This document shows, in pieces, positions 8,661 through 14,048 of a DNA stretch of 23,810 bases. Under the pieces are notes generated by a model. That model did no database searches. It had not been told where the DNA came from and saw only the letters and a program-made list of their open reading frames with translations. Location of the stretch: IMG/VR virus record IMGVR_UViG_3300004154_000048, positions 1 through 23,810 of that record; one strand, 5' to 3'. The DNA comes from a virus. Each line of letters begins with the position of its first letter. The stretch's first letter is position 1. A program made the position numbers and the translations under genes.

Positions 8661-9325
8661 TCCTCTGCCTCTTCTCCCTCTCCATCAGCTTGCTGATGGG
8701 GAGGGTTAGGGGTGGGGTCCTGGGTGAGGGTAGATCCAGCCAACTTCCGCAGCTCTTCCTCGCTCATCTGGCTCAAATCCTCCAGATCACCCGCCCGCCG
8801 CACATCCACCTGCGTGCGCGGCGTATAATCGCCGGTCAGCTCCAGGAACAACTTGCGGTCAGGGTTGCTGCGGTGATCGTTCTGGCTCGCGCTCTCCGCC
8901 AGCGCCCGGAACACGTCCGCCCGCTTCTCCATCAGCGGCAGCGCCTGAAGCATGGCGATCAGATCGTCGATCGCCGGGTTCCGCTTGCGCCACGTGCCAA
9001 TCTGCCGGTCGCTGGTCAGCCCCAGCACTTCCCGCGCTAGGCTTTCCTGCGTCTTCGGCCACCGTCCCGCCCTGGGCGATGCCGCCCACGCGATATAACA
9101 AGCCACCCGCCACGGCCACCCCGCGTTGAGCAGCTCGGCATACTGCTCGAACCACTCTGGCGTATCCGTCTGCCCGCTCAGCTCCAGCGCAACCTTGCTC
9201 GCCTGGCTCCGCCTTCGTGCCTCCTCGGGCGAGACGAACCCCTGCTCCGATCGGTCCGTCTCGTCCAACTGGAGACCCAACGCAAGCTGTTCATAGTAAC
9301 CGGCCTCGGGTGCTCGAAATTTCAT
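8657..9325 (-). CDS. terS: Terminase small subunit-like DNA-binding protein
   Basis: 222 residues directly upstream of and overlapping TerL, the standard place for the packaging-site recognition subunit. The region PWRVACYIAWAASP ... TQESLAREVLGLTSDRQIGTWRKRNPAID (about residues 70-125) is a helix-turn-helix segment like that of phBC6A51-type small terminases. The end (DLSQMSEEELRKLAG) looks like a helical TerL-contact tail. The last ~25 residues (LTQDPTPNPPHQQADGEGEE) are encoded by a dispersed palindromic repeat at 8676-8731, so the original C-terminus was probably replaced or extended. The ribosome binding site is weak (AAGGTG). Confidence 0.8.
   Translation of the reverse strand: MKFRAPEAGYYEQLALGLQLDETDRSEQGFVSPEEARRRSQASKVALELSGQTDTPEWFEQYAELLNAGWPWRVACYIAWAASPRAGRWPKTQESLAREVLGLTSDRQIGTWRKRNPAIDDLIAMLQALPLMEKRADVFRALAESASQNDHRSNPDRKLFLELTGDYTPRTQVDVRRAGDLEDLSQMSEEELRKLAGSTLTQDPTPNPPHQQADGEGEEAEE
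8676..8731. repeat. Dispersed palindromic repeat (copy 1) inside terS 3' end
   Basis: A 14-bp stem (8676-8689 with 8692-8705; one G-T pair) has a 2-nt loop and is followed by GGGTGAGGGT-type G-rich sequence. This matches the CCCTCTCC ... GGGGAGGG ... GTGAGGGT layout of REP-like elements that are widespread in bacteria. Related copies lie at 10381-10469 and 10791-10838. It is read through in the TerS frame. Confidence 0.65.
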
Positions 9326-9326
9326 C

Positions 9327-9764
9327 TCAGTTCACCTTCACAGTTCTGCGCCGCGGCATAGTTTTTTTTTGTTCAACCGCCGCCTGCGGCATCTCTTCGA
9401 TCGCCTGCCTGGCCCACTCGTCATGCTCGTGCACAGCGCTCCCCAGATCGTTCATCTTCTGGACCAACTGCGTCAGCAGTGTGTTCGTTTCTGCCGCCTG
9501 CGTTGTCTGTGCCTTTTGCATCTCCTTCACCGTGGACCGCCAGGACTCGTCTCGCTTATCCTGGGCATCCTCGCGCAGCTTGCTTTGCTCGCGCTCAAAA
9601 GACCGCTGCGCCTCGCGCTCTGCATCGCGTTTGGCGTCTTGCGTGTCTAGCCATCCTGTGAACTCGCGCCAAAATTTCCGCGCGCCGATGCCCAGAGCTG
9701 CAACCACCAGAACAAGCAAAGCCACCACCGGGAACTGCCCCCAAATCGATCCTGGGTCTGGCAT
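9327..9764 (-). CDS. Single-pass membrane protein with long coiled coil (lysis or virion accessory)
   Basis: 145 residues. One membrane helix lies at about 10-27 (FPVVALLVLVVAALGIGA) and a highly charged coiled coil runs from about 40 to 125 (DAKRDAEREAQRSFEREQSKLRED). The tail is basic. This layout resembles phage spanin-i (Rz-like) or holin-associated proteins, and its place between a holin-like gene and terminase supports a lysis role, but no family motif proves it. The 3' end contains a run of nine A residues (coding EQKKT), a possible slippage site. TerS starts 1 bp after its stop. Confidence 0.7.
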   Translation of the reverse strand: MPDPGSIWGQFPVVALLVLVVAALGIGARKFWREFTGWLDTQDAKRDAEREAQRSFEREQSKLREDAQDKRDESWRSTVKEMQKAQTTQAAETNTLLTQLVQKMNDLGSAVHEHDEWARQAIEEMPQAAVEQKKTMPRRRTVKVN

Positions 9765-9766
9765 CG

Positions 9767-10162
9767 TTACCCCCCGTTCTTTACGTAAGCCCGGTTCCTG
9801 GAAGCCTCTGCCTCGCGCATGTGCTCCAGCGCATAGCTCTTGCCCACCAGCGGCGCGCCCTTTAGTGCCTTCTCATGGGTCAACCGCGAACTGATCAACT
9901 GCCACGCGAACCCAAACACCACCGCCAGCACATTCGCCAACTGGGCCGCGAACTGGTTCGCCCCCTCCACGTCGAAATCTGGTTTCACCAGCCCGACCAC
10001 GAACAGCAGGATCATGCCGAGCAGGTTCAGGCCGGTGGCCACCGCTGGCGCCTGCCCGTCCTTCACCCACCCCACCGTCTTGGCAATGTTCACCAGCGCA
10101 GCGATCAGCGCTCCCACTCCGCCAAGAGCCAAAAATGCAGCCAACAAACTCTCGATCGACAT
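9767..10162 (-). CDS. Holin-like three-helix membrane protein
   Basis: 131 residues from ATG 10162, chosen because AGGAGG lies upstream; a longer frame to 10210 would run through a hairpin and lacks a ribosome binding site. Three hydrophobic helices are visible at about 5-25 (SLLAAFLALGGVGALIAALV), 42-60 (TGLNLLGMILLFVVGLV) and 71-92 (QLANVLAVVFGFAWQLI), followed by a charged cytoplasmic tail with HEKALKGAPLVG. Size, topology and place before a coiled-coil membrane protein fit a class I holin, which would permeabilise the membrane for lysis. No endolysin gene is visible in this window, which weakens the call. Confidence 0.6.
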   Translation of the reverse strand: MSIESLLAAFLALGGVGALIAALVNIAKTVGWVKDGQAPAVATGLNLLGMILLFVVGLVKPDFDVEGANQFAAQLANVLAVVFGFAWQLISSRLTHEKALKGAPLVGKSYALEHMREAEASRNRAYVKNGG

Positions 10163-10196
10163 ATCCTCGGCCCTCCTTTGGCCTTTAAAACGGTCG

Positions 10197-10225
10197 CGCC
10201 CGGCCTCCACATCAGAGACCGGGCG
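10197..10225. other. Hairpin upstream of holin-like gene
   Basis: An 11-bp stem (CGCCCGGCCTC with GAGACCGGGCG, one mismatch) and 7-nt loop lie just upstream of the holin-like gene's ribosome binding site. A second hairpin is next to it at 10242-10263. Neither is followed by a T-run in the gene direction. Confidence 0.45.
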
Positions 10226-10241
10226 CTCACCCCGTTACCTT

Positions 10242-10263
10242 GCCCAGGGCCACGCCCCTGGGC
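10242..10263. other. Perfect 8-bp hairpin in lysis/packaging leader
   Basis: GCCCAGGG (10242-10249) and CCCTGGGC (10256-10263) form a perfect stem with a 6-nt loop. It is one of several structured elements in the 315-bp gap between the HNH gene and the holin-like gene, possibly part of a leader RNA or packaging site. Confidence 0.4.
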
Positions 10264-10275
10264 TGCAAATCAATA

Positions 10276-10302
10276 TTCAGTCATTGAATTTCAATAACTG
10301 AA
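10276..10302. promoter_or_regulatory. 27-bp near-perfect palindrome, candidate operator
   Basis: TTCAGTCATTGAA and TTCAATAACTGAA form 13-bp arms around one central base, with one mismatch. Its AT-rich composition contrasts with the GC-rich surroundings, and it lies upstream of the lysis/packaging genes. The near-zero spacer argues for a dimer-bound DNA site more than an RNA hairpin. No regulator gene that would bind it can be identified here. Confidence 0.45.
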
Positions 10303-10345
10303 TTTTAAAACATTCTTAAACCACTGTCAACGAATCAACAAATAA

Positions 10346-10374
10346 GGTCCGGCAACCCGCCGGGCCTCTTTTTT
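10346..10374. terminator. Intrinsic, probably bidirectional terminator
   Basis: GGTCCGGC/GCCGGGCC (8 pairs including one G-U) closes a 5-nt AACCC loop and is followed on the plus strand by TCTTTTTT. On the minus strand the same stem is followed by TTATTTGTT, a weaker U-rich tract, which would end transcripts coming from the HNH/zinc-protein block before the lysis/packaging genes. No plus-strand gene reads into it, so the minus-strand role is the likely one. Confidence 0.6.
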
Positions 10375-10380
10375 CTTCTC

Positions 10381-10469
10381 TGCCCCCTCGCCCCGCCGCT
10401 TCGGCGCACCCGTAGGGGTGTCGGGAGAGGGTGGGGAAGCACTGGCCTTGCCAGTGTGAGGGTAAGCCT
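10381..10469. repeat. Dispersed repeat (copy 2), downstream of HNH gene
   Basis: TGCCCCCTCGCCCC, then a GCCGC-TTC-GGCGC mini-hairpin, then GGGAGAGGGTGGGG and GTGAGGGTAAGCCT. The same blocks in the same order occur at 10791-10838, on the other side of the HNH gene and in the same orientation. Copy 2 holds two internal insertions relative to copy 3. Confidence 0.7.
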
Positions 10470-10477
10470 CGAAAACA

Positions 10478-10777
10478 CTAGACTATTCTATGCACCCACC
10501 GATCCCGCCTGTGCTGTAAATGCAAATCCTGGTCATACCGCAGGTGGCACCGCTGGCACCAGTGCCGCAAATTCTCCATCGCGTTGTTCTCCGTGTCGTG
10601 ATCCAAATGCGCCACCGTCAGCACCACCCGGCTCCCCGTCACCGGGTGCGCCTTCCCATTCTCCGCCCGGCACTCCGGGTAAAACGGGCTCCCCTCGCAT
10701 CGATCCCCGCTCCTCGCCCGCACCATCTCCCGGATCTCCGCCCAATTCGCCGGATACTTCTTATAGTCGATCGGCAT
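10478..10777 (-). CDS. HNH-family endonuclease
   Basis: 99 residues from ATG 10777; the frame is open further upstream only through a dispersed repeat. A Cys at DRCEGSPFYPEC pairs with a downstream CQRCH to form the zinc site, and the core TVAHLDHDTENNAMENLRHWCQRCH has the His-Asn-His arrangement of small HNH nucleases. Such proteins near terminase genes often assist terminase in cos/pac cutting in HK97-like phages; others are homing-type nucleases. It is flanked by direct repeats (10381-10469 and 10791-10838), so it may have been acquired as a cassette. The ribosome binding site (GAAGGG) is weak. Confidence 0.8.
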   Translation of the reverse strand: MPIDYKKYPANWAEIREMVRARSGDRCEGSPFYPECRAENGKAHPVTGSRVVLTVAHLDHDTENNAMENLRHWCQRCHLRYDQDLHLQHRRDRWVHRIV

Positions 10778-10955
10778 CTTGCCCTTCTTTCTGCCCCCTC
10801 GCCCTCTTAGGGAGAGGGTGGGGGTGAGGGTAAGCCTGTGGATCCACATCAGCTTTCCCCGCCAACCACCCCAACACCCCCAGCACAAACCCCGCCCCCA
10901 ACACCCAGCACACCCCCACCCCGCACATCACCCCCATCAAAAACTGCCCGTTCAC
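10761..10955 (-). CDS. Small membrane protein (C-terminus encoded by repeat)
   Basis: 64 residues from GTG 10955, which overlaps the stop of the ASCH-like gene as GTGA and has GAGGGG close upstream. Residues 3-31 form a hydrophobic helix or hairpin (FLMGVMCGVGVCWVLGAGFVLGVLGWLAG). The tail from about residue 42 (AYPHPHPLPKRARGQKEG) is translated from the dispersed repeat at 10791-10838 and runs into the HNH start, so the original stop was probably lost when the repeat arrived. Function unknown. The GTG start and short length leave doubt that it is expressed. Confidence 0.45.
   Translation of the reverse strand: MNGQFLMGVMCGVGVCWVLGAGFVLGVLGWLAGKADVDPQAYPHPHPLPKRARGQKEGQDADRL
10791..10838. 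repeat. Dispersed repeat (copy 3), upstream of HNH gene
   Basis: CTGCCCCCTCGCCC, then GGGAGAGGGTGGGG and GTGAGGGTAAGCCT. In one frame it translates as LTLTPTLSLRGRGG, a peptide signature of a repeat common across many bacterial genomes. It lies between the small membrane protein and the HNH gene. Confidence 0.7.
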
Positions 10956-11662
10956 CCCTCTACCCTCTTGAACTCAATCACCCACACCCACGGGTTCACA
11001 TCCCACCCAAACCCGCGTTTGGCGTTGATCTCATTCCACAACCGGTGGAACTCCACCACCGCGTCATACTCCCGATCAACCTTGTCTGGATCTGCGTCAG
11101 GCCCTGGCCGCCACACCCCCTCAGCCAGCGCGTCCGCGTAGGAAATATCCTGCACCCGCTCCACCCGCACGTTAGTGGCCTCCAGCGTGATCCTGCTCGC
11201 CCAGCGAGGCATGTAGATAGATGGTCGCCATTTCGCGGTGCCAGAAAAACTTTCAGCTACAATTGGCGCCTCATTCGCTTTCCACCAGATGTGATCCCTA
11301 TTTCCGCAATGCACGTCGAAGCAATTTTGATCATCATGAGCCCACGTCTCCCGCACCCACAGCCAGTCACTTACAACGTATTTTTGCCGGGTGCCATAGA
11401 TAGTTGATACCGTTCCATTGTCGTGGCGCAGATCAAATAAATAATGGCTAGGCGTCTTACGAACAAAGATTTTCTCCATCGAATCTCGGTATATGTATTG
11501 CAGAGACTCCGGCCACATCACCTGCCTAGTTTGAATCTTCCTTCCATCCAGGATTGCTCTAACCATCTCGCCAGAAAAAATAATTGGCAGATCCGTCCTG
11601 TTGCCCCTCGCCAATATATCCTGCATCATCTCATTTGAAAGCATAATCCGTTGCTCTTTCAT
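10952..11662 (-). CDS. ASCH-like phage protein of unknown function
   Basis: 236 residues from ATG 11662, supported by GAGGAG upstream and a 4-nt ATGA overlap with the preceding zinc-ribbon gene. The order of motifs matches a phage family related to ASCH-domain proteins: LPIIFSGEMVRAILDGRKIQTRQV, then WLWVRETWAHDD, then KWRPSIYMPRWASRITLEAT, VQDISYADALAEG, and the end WNEINAKRGFGWDVNPWVWV. ASCH folds resemble PUA domains and are thought to bind RNA or modified nucleotides, but the role of this phage branch is not established. Codons here are more AT-rich than in the head genes. Confidence 0.75.
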   Translation of the reverse strand: MKEQRIMLSNEMMQDILARGNRTDLPIIFSGEMVRAILDGRKIQTRQVMWPESLQYIYRDSMEKIFVRKTPSHYLFDLRHDNGTVSTIYGTRQKYVVSDWLWVRETWAHDDQNCFDVHCGNRDHIWWKANEAPIVAESFSGTAKWRPSIYMPRWASRITLEATNVRVERVQDISYADALAEGVWRPGPDADPDKVDREYDAVVEFHRLWNEINAKRGFGWDVNPWVWVIEFKRVEG

Positions 11663-11850
11663 TTCTTTCTCCTCGTCTTCACAATCACATTCCAAAAAAA
11701 CCTTACTACCTCCATCGGCTTTGCCGTTCCATAGAGGCATGTATCTCGGCTGTCACATTGTGGGCATTTAGGCATGTTAGGCATGATGTGCCTCTCTGGT
11801 AACTTGAACGTCGCCCCGCATCTATCGCATTCGTAATAAAAATAATCCAT
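11659..11850 (-). CDS. Small zinc-ribbon protein
   Basis: 63 residues from ATG 11850 with GGAG upstream. Two CxxC knuckles are visible, YECDRCGATF at residues 6-16 and PKCPQCDSRD near 27-36, a rubredoxin-like zinc ribbon. A hydrophobic/basic C-terminus (VVRFFWNVIVKTRRKK) follows. It stands in a tandem of cysteine-rich genes with 1-4-nt junctions. A nucleic-acid or protein adaptor role is likely but unproven. Confidence 0.7.
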   Translation of the reverse strand: MDYFYYECDRCGATFKLPERHIMPNMPKCPQCDSRDTCLYGTAKPMEVVRFFWNVIVKTRRKK

Positions 11851-11853
11851 AGC

Positions 11854-12183
11854 TCACTCCTCTCCTTCCCACCCACACTCCAAATAATCCCCGTTCTCCG
11901 GTACAAAATTTTTCAATGATCGAGCGACAAAATCTCGCATGTATTGATCAGTCTCCTTTTCCTCTGCCCCGCTTCCGTACGAGACATCTCTCAGCGCCCG
12001 GCAGTCCGCACAAATATCCTCAAGTAACCCCGGTTCCACTTCATCAACAGCGACCCACTTGCCACAGATCAAACAATTGAATCCGTTCAACCCGCATACA
12101 TTCTCAATATGAGTGCAGGCCTCGGAACCATCCATAAAACCTTTGCAGTCACACTCAAAACCACACCACGGACACTCGTGCAT
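11854..12183 (-). CDS. Cysteine-rich zinc-binding protein
   Basis: 109 residues from ATG 12183 behind GGAGG. Cysteines are arranged CPWC, CDC, then FNCLICGKW and ICADC (three or more probable zinc sites). The block LNGFNCLICGKWVAVDEVE...ICADCRALR is clearly related to LNAFNCLNCERWITGEEAA...YCDECTAKR in the next gene upstream, so the two genes share a duplicated ~40-residue module. The C-terminal half is acidic. No enzymatic motif is seen; a role in binding nucleic acid or a host protein is possible. Confidence 0.7.
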   Translation of the reverse strand: MHECPWCGFECDCKGFMDGSEACTHIENVCGLNGFNCLICGKWVAVDEVEPGLLEDICADCRALRDVSYGSGAEEKETDQYMRDFVARSLKNFVPENGDYLECGWEGEE

Positions 12184-12396
12184 TTAAAAACCTCCTTCTC
12201 TTTTCGCCGTGCACTCATCGCAATAACCATCCATGCGACGCGCCGCCTCTTCCCCGGTGATCCATCTTTCGCAATTCAGGCAGTTGAAAGCATTCAGATC
12301 AATCCCCTCGTTGCATAAGGGGCAGGGCGATTCTCCGTCATATCCCTCACGCACATACCCAGTTCCATTGCACAAATTACAATATTCGACTGACAT
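12184..12396 (-). CDS. Cysteine-rich zinc-binding protein with DnaJ-like knuckle
   Basis: 70 residues. ATG 12396 is preferred because AAGGAG lies just upstream; an upstream TTG in frame has no site. The N-terminus YCNLCNGTGYV resembles one CxxCxGxG knuckle of DnaJ, paired with PCPLCNEG. The C-terminal module FNCLNCERW...YCDECTAKRE is paralogous to that of the downstream gene. The stop is directly adjacent to the next start, consistent with one operon. Confidence 0.7.
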   Translation of the reverse strand: MSVEYCNLCNGTGYVREGYDGESPCPLCNEGIDLNAFNCLNCERWITGEEAARRMDGYCDECTAKREGGF

Positions 12397-12452
12397 AACT
12401 ACTCCTTCCAATTCGTGAAATTCGTGGATAACTCATCTCCGTCCCTCTTCCC
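12397..12452 (-). other. Short leader of the zinc-protein operon
   Basis: The gap holds the ribosome binding site of the first zinc gene and a small tandem ATTCGTGAA/ATTCGTGGA motif of the kind found dispersed in bacterial genomes. I see no convincing promoter. Confidence 0.3.
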
Positions 12453-12481
12453 CCAGGAAGGCCCCTTAGCGGCCCTCCTGG
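12453..12481. other. 11-bp hairpin next to the partition repeats
   Basis: CCAGGAAGGCC (12453-12463) pairs with GGCCCTCCTGG (12471-12481) with one G-U pair and a 7-nt loop. It starts right at the end of the repeat array, downstream of the RHH gene. There is no U-run on either side, so it may be an RNA-end structure or part of the DNA site itself. Confidence 0.4.
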
Positions 12482-12483
12482 AG

Positions 12484-12573
12484 TCTCTAGCGCTTCCCTA
12501 TACGCTGGCGTAGCCTGTTTTCTCTACGCTTCCGTATACGCTTCTCTCTGCGCTTCCGTTTGCGCTGGCGTAG
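12484..12573. repeat. Three ~30-bp iterons, candidate centromere (parS/parC-like)
   Basis: Three related units start at 12484, 12521 and 12543, each with TCTCT followed by CGCTTCC and then TATACGCT or TTTGCGCT; the two outer units end in GGCGTAG. The array lies 4 bp downstream of the RHH gene that follows ParA. Short direct repeats beside a parA-plus-RHH operon are the normal form of a partition centromere. The site is inferred from position and repetition alone. Confidence 0.6.
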
Positions 12574-12576
12574 ATT

Positions 12577-12954
12577 TCACTTTTCTTCACTTTCCGGCAA
12601 CACCAGCACACTGTCATAAAACGGGCTGTGGCTGGGCCGCCTCGGCCACCGCTCCAGGTCCACCCCGGCCCGCATCGCCTGGATCAACATCGCTCCCGCC
12701 ACCGAGCTCACCGGCACGCTCTGCTCTTGCGCCAGTTCCCGCACCGCCTTGATCAGCCATTCCGGCAGGTCATAGCTGGCCTTCTTCCGCGCCCGGTCAG
12801 CCTCGATCTTCTTCCGCTGCCCCGGTGTCAGTCCCTTCGCTCGCCGCGTCCTGTCGGCATGCCGCAGCACCGGGTCGTCCTGCCCGAACACCGCGCTGCT
12901 CACCGCCTCGTCCGTTACCGCTTGCACTGGGTAGTTTTTCTTGATGGCCATCAT
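12577..12954 (-). CDS. Ribbon-helix-helix DNA-binding protein, probable ParA partner
   Basis: 125 residues from ATG 12954 (ATG 12951 also possible), 1 bp after the ParA stop. The segment ASYDLPEWLIKAVRELAQEQSVPVSSVAGAMLIQAM (about residues 63-98) has a strand followed by two helices, as in RHH/CopG-like DNA-binding domains that act as dimers. The basic N-terminal region (LTPGQRKKIEADRARKK) is flexible and could stimulate ParA ATPase, as N-termini of centromere-binding proteins do. It would bind the iterons at 12484-12573 and autoregulate or segregate the element. Family and role are inferred from motif plus context. Confidence 0.7.
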   Translation of the reverse strand: MMAIKKNYPVQAVTDEAVSSAVFGQDDPVLRHADRTRRAKGLTPGQRKKIEADRARKKASYDLPEWLIKAVRELAQEQSVPVSSVAGAMLIQAMRAGVDLERWPRRPSHSPFYDSVLVLPESEEK

Positions 12955-12955
12955 C

Positions 12956-13762
12956 TCACCTCACCACCCGCTCCACAATCTCAGCCAGGTGCAGATAGCC
13001 CCCCACCCGCTTCCGGCTGTTGGTCGCCTTGATTCCATTCGCCGCATAGCCGACCGCTGCCGCGCTGTTCGGCGCATACTCCCAGATCGTCACCCCCCGG
13101 CTGGCCGCTTCCCGCACCTTCGTGTCCTCTGGAATAGGAGGCAGCACCAGATCAGGTCCCCCCACCAGCTCAGCCAGTCGGCGCAGGTTGCTGTCCGTCT
13201 CGTTCGTCTTCCGCTCATAGATCGTCGGCAGCACCCCGATCACCGTCGGCGCCGTCACGCTCGGGAAGGCTCCCAACCCACGCACCGTCTTCAGGATCTC
13301 CGCCGTCCCGTCCAGCCCCAGATAGTCCAGCACCACCGGCACCAGCACGAAATCAGCCGCCGCCAGCGCGCTGATGTGCAGCGTATCCGAGCCCGGCGCC
13401 AGGTCCAAAAAGACCAGGTCATACTTCCCTTCCGCGGCCATCAACGCCTCGCCCACCACCCGCTCGCGCTGCGGCATATCTACCAGCCACACCCCGATCT
13501 TGGCCGTCTTCTTATCGCTCGTCACGATGTCCAGCCCCATCCGTGCCTCGATCACCACCTCGCTCAATGGGTCCTCGCCCACCAGCCAGCGAAACAGCCC
13601 GCTGCCCTTCGGCTTGCCCAGCAGCTTCGCCACGTGCCCCTGCTGGTCCACATCCACCACCAGCACCTTGTACCCCTGCCCAGCGAACCAGCTCGCCAGC
13701 GCGATCGTCGTCGTCGTCTTCGCCATCCCGCCCTTCTGATTGGCCACTGCAATGATCTTCAT
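12956..13762 (-). CDS. parA: ParA-family partition ATPase
   Basis: 268 residues with a deviant Walker A motif KGGMAKTTTT at 10-19 (signature Lys10 and Lys15), VVDVDQQGHV (A' motif) and FLDLAPGSD (Walker B). Size without an N-terminal DNA-binding extension fits small type Ib ParA proteins, which pair with RHH partners. It moves or positions DNA on the nucleoid and implies an extrachromosomal phase or unstable copy number. It overlaps the upstream small gene by ATGA and is followed 1 bp later by the RHH gene. A role in FtsK/envelope positioning is a less likely alternative. Confidence 0.9.
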   Translation of the reverse strand: MKIIAVANQKGGMAKTTTTIALASWFAGQGYKVLVVDVDQQGHVAKLLGKPKGSGLFRWLVGEDPLSEVVIEARMGLDIVTSDKKTAKIGVWLVDMPQRERVVGEALMAAEGKYDLVFLDLAPGSDTLHISALAAADFVLVPVVLDYLGLDGTAEILKTVRGLGAFPSVTAPTVIGVLPTIYERKTNETDSNLRRLAELVGGPDLVLPPIPEDTKVREAASRGVTIWEYAPNSAAAVGYAANGIKATNSRKRVGGYLHLAEIVERVVR

Positions 13763-13956
13763 TTCGTTTCTCCGTTCTTCTTGATGATCTTCAAATCCAC
13801 CAGCTTCACCGACCGCCGCCGGGCATACACCCCGTCTTCCCGCTCCACGTTCGGCCCGTACTCCACCACCGCGTCCGCCTCATAGGCAAACACCACCACC
13901 CCCGTCATCCCATCCTTCATCACCACCCGGTCCCCCGCCTCAATCTTTTCTTCCAT
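13759..13956 (-). CDS. Small beta-rich protein (KOW/SH3-like), unknown
   Basis: 65 residues from ATG 13956 with GAGG upstream. EAGDRVVMKDGMTGVVVFAY and AVVEYGPNVER form a beta-strand pattern like KOW or small SH3-like barrels that bind nucleic acid or protein. It overlaps ParA by 4 nt (ATGA), so it belongs to the ParA-RHH operon. Its place before ParA is unusual; it could be a regulator of partition. The 81-bp gap to FtsK upstream contains a dispersed repeat. Confidence 0.6.
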   Translation of the reverse strand: MEEKIEAGDRVVMKDGMTGVVVFAYEADAVVEYGPNVEREDGVYARRRSVKLVDLKIIKKNGETK

Positions 13957-14005
13957 CGTTTCCTCTCTTATTCGTGTCTATTTTCTTCATTCGCGGATCG
14001 TCTTT

Positions 14006-14048
14006 TCTTCTCTGGCTAACAGCTGACGGCTGATAGCCTACAGCTTCT
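14006..14048. repeat. Dispersed 'AVSxQPSAxS' repeat, copy at the ftsK 3' end
   Basis: CTGGCTAACAGCTGACGGCTG plus the following TGATAGCCTACAGCTTC matches each 48-bp unit in the portal linker (5791-5886) over about 36 bp. The ftsK stop codon lies inside it. It probably moved into the 3' end of the gene. Confidence 0.65.

Noticed and set aside
12484-12573. CRISPR array
   Set aside because: Only three imperfect units with no constant repeat/variable spacer pattern, and no cas genes; they fit partition iterons better.
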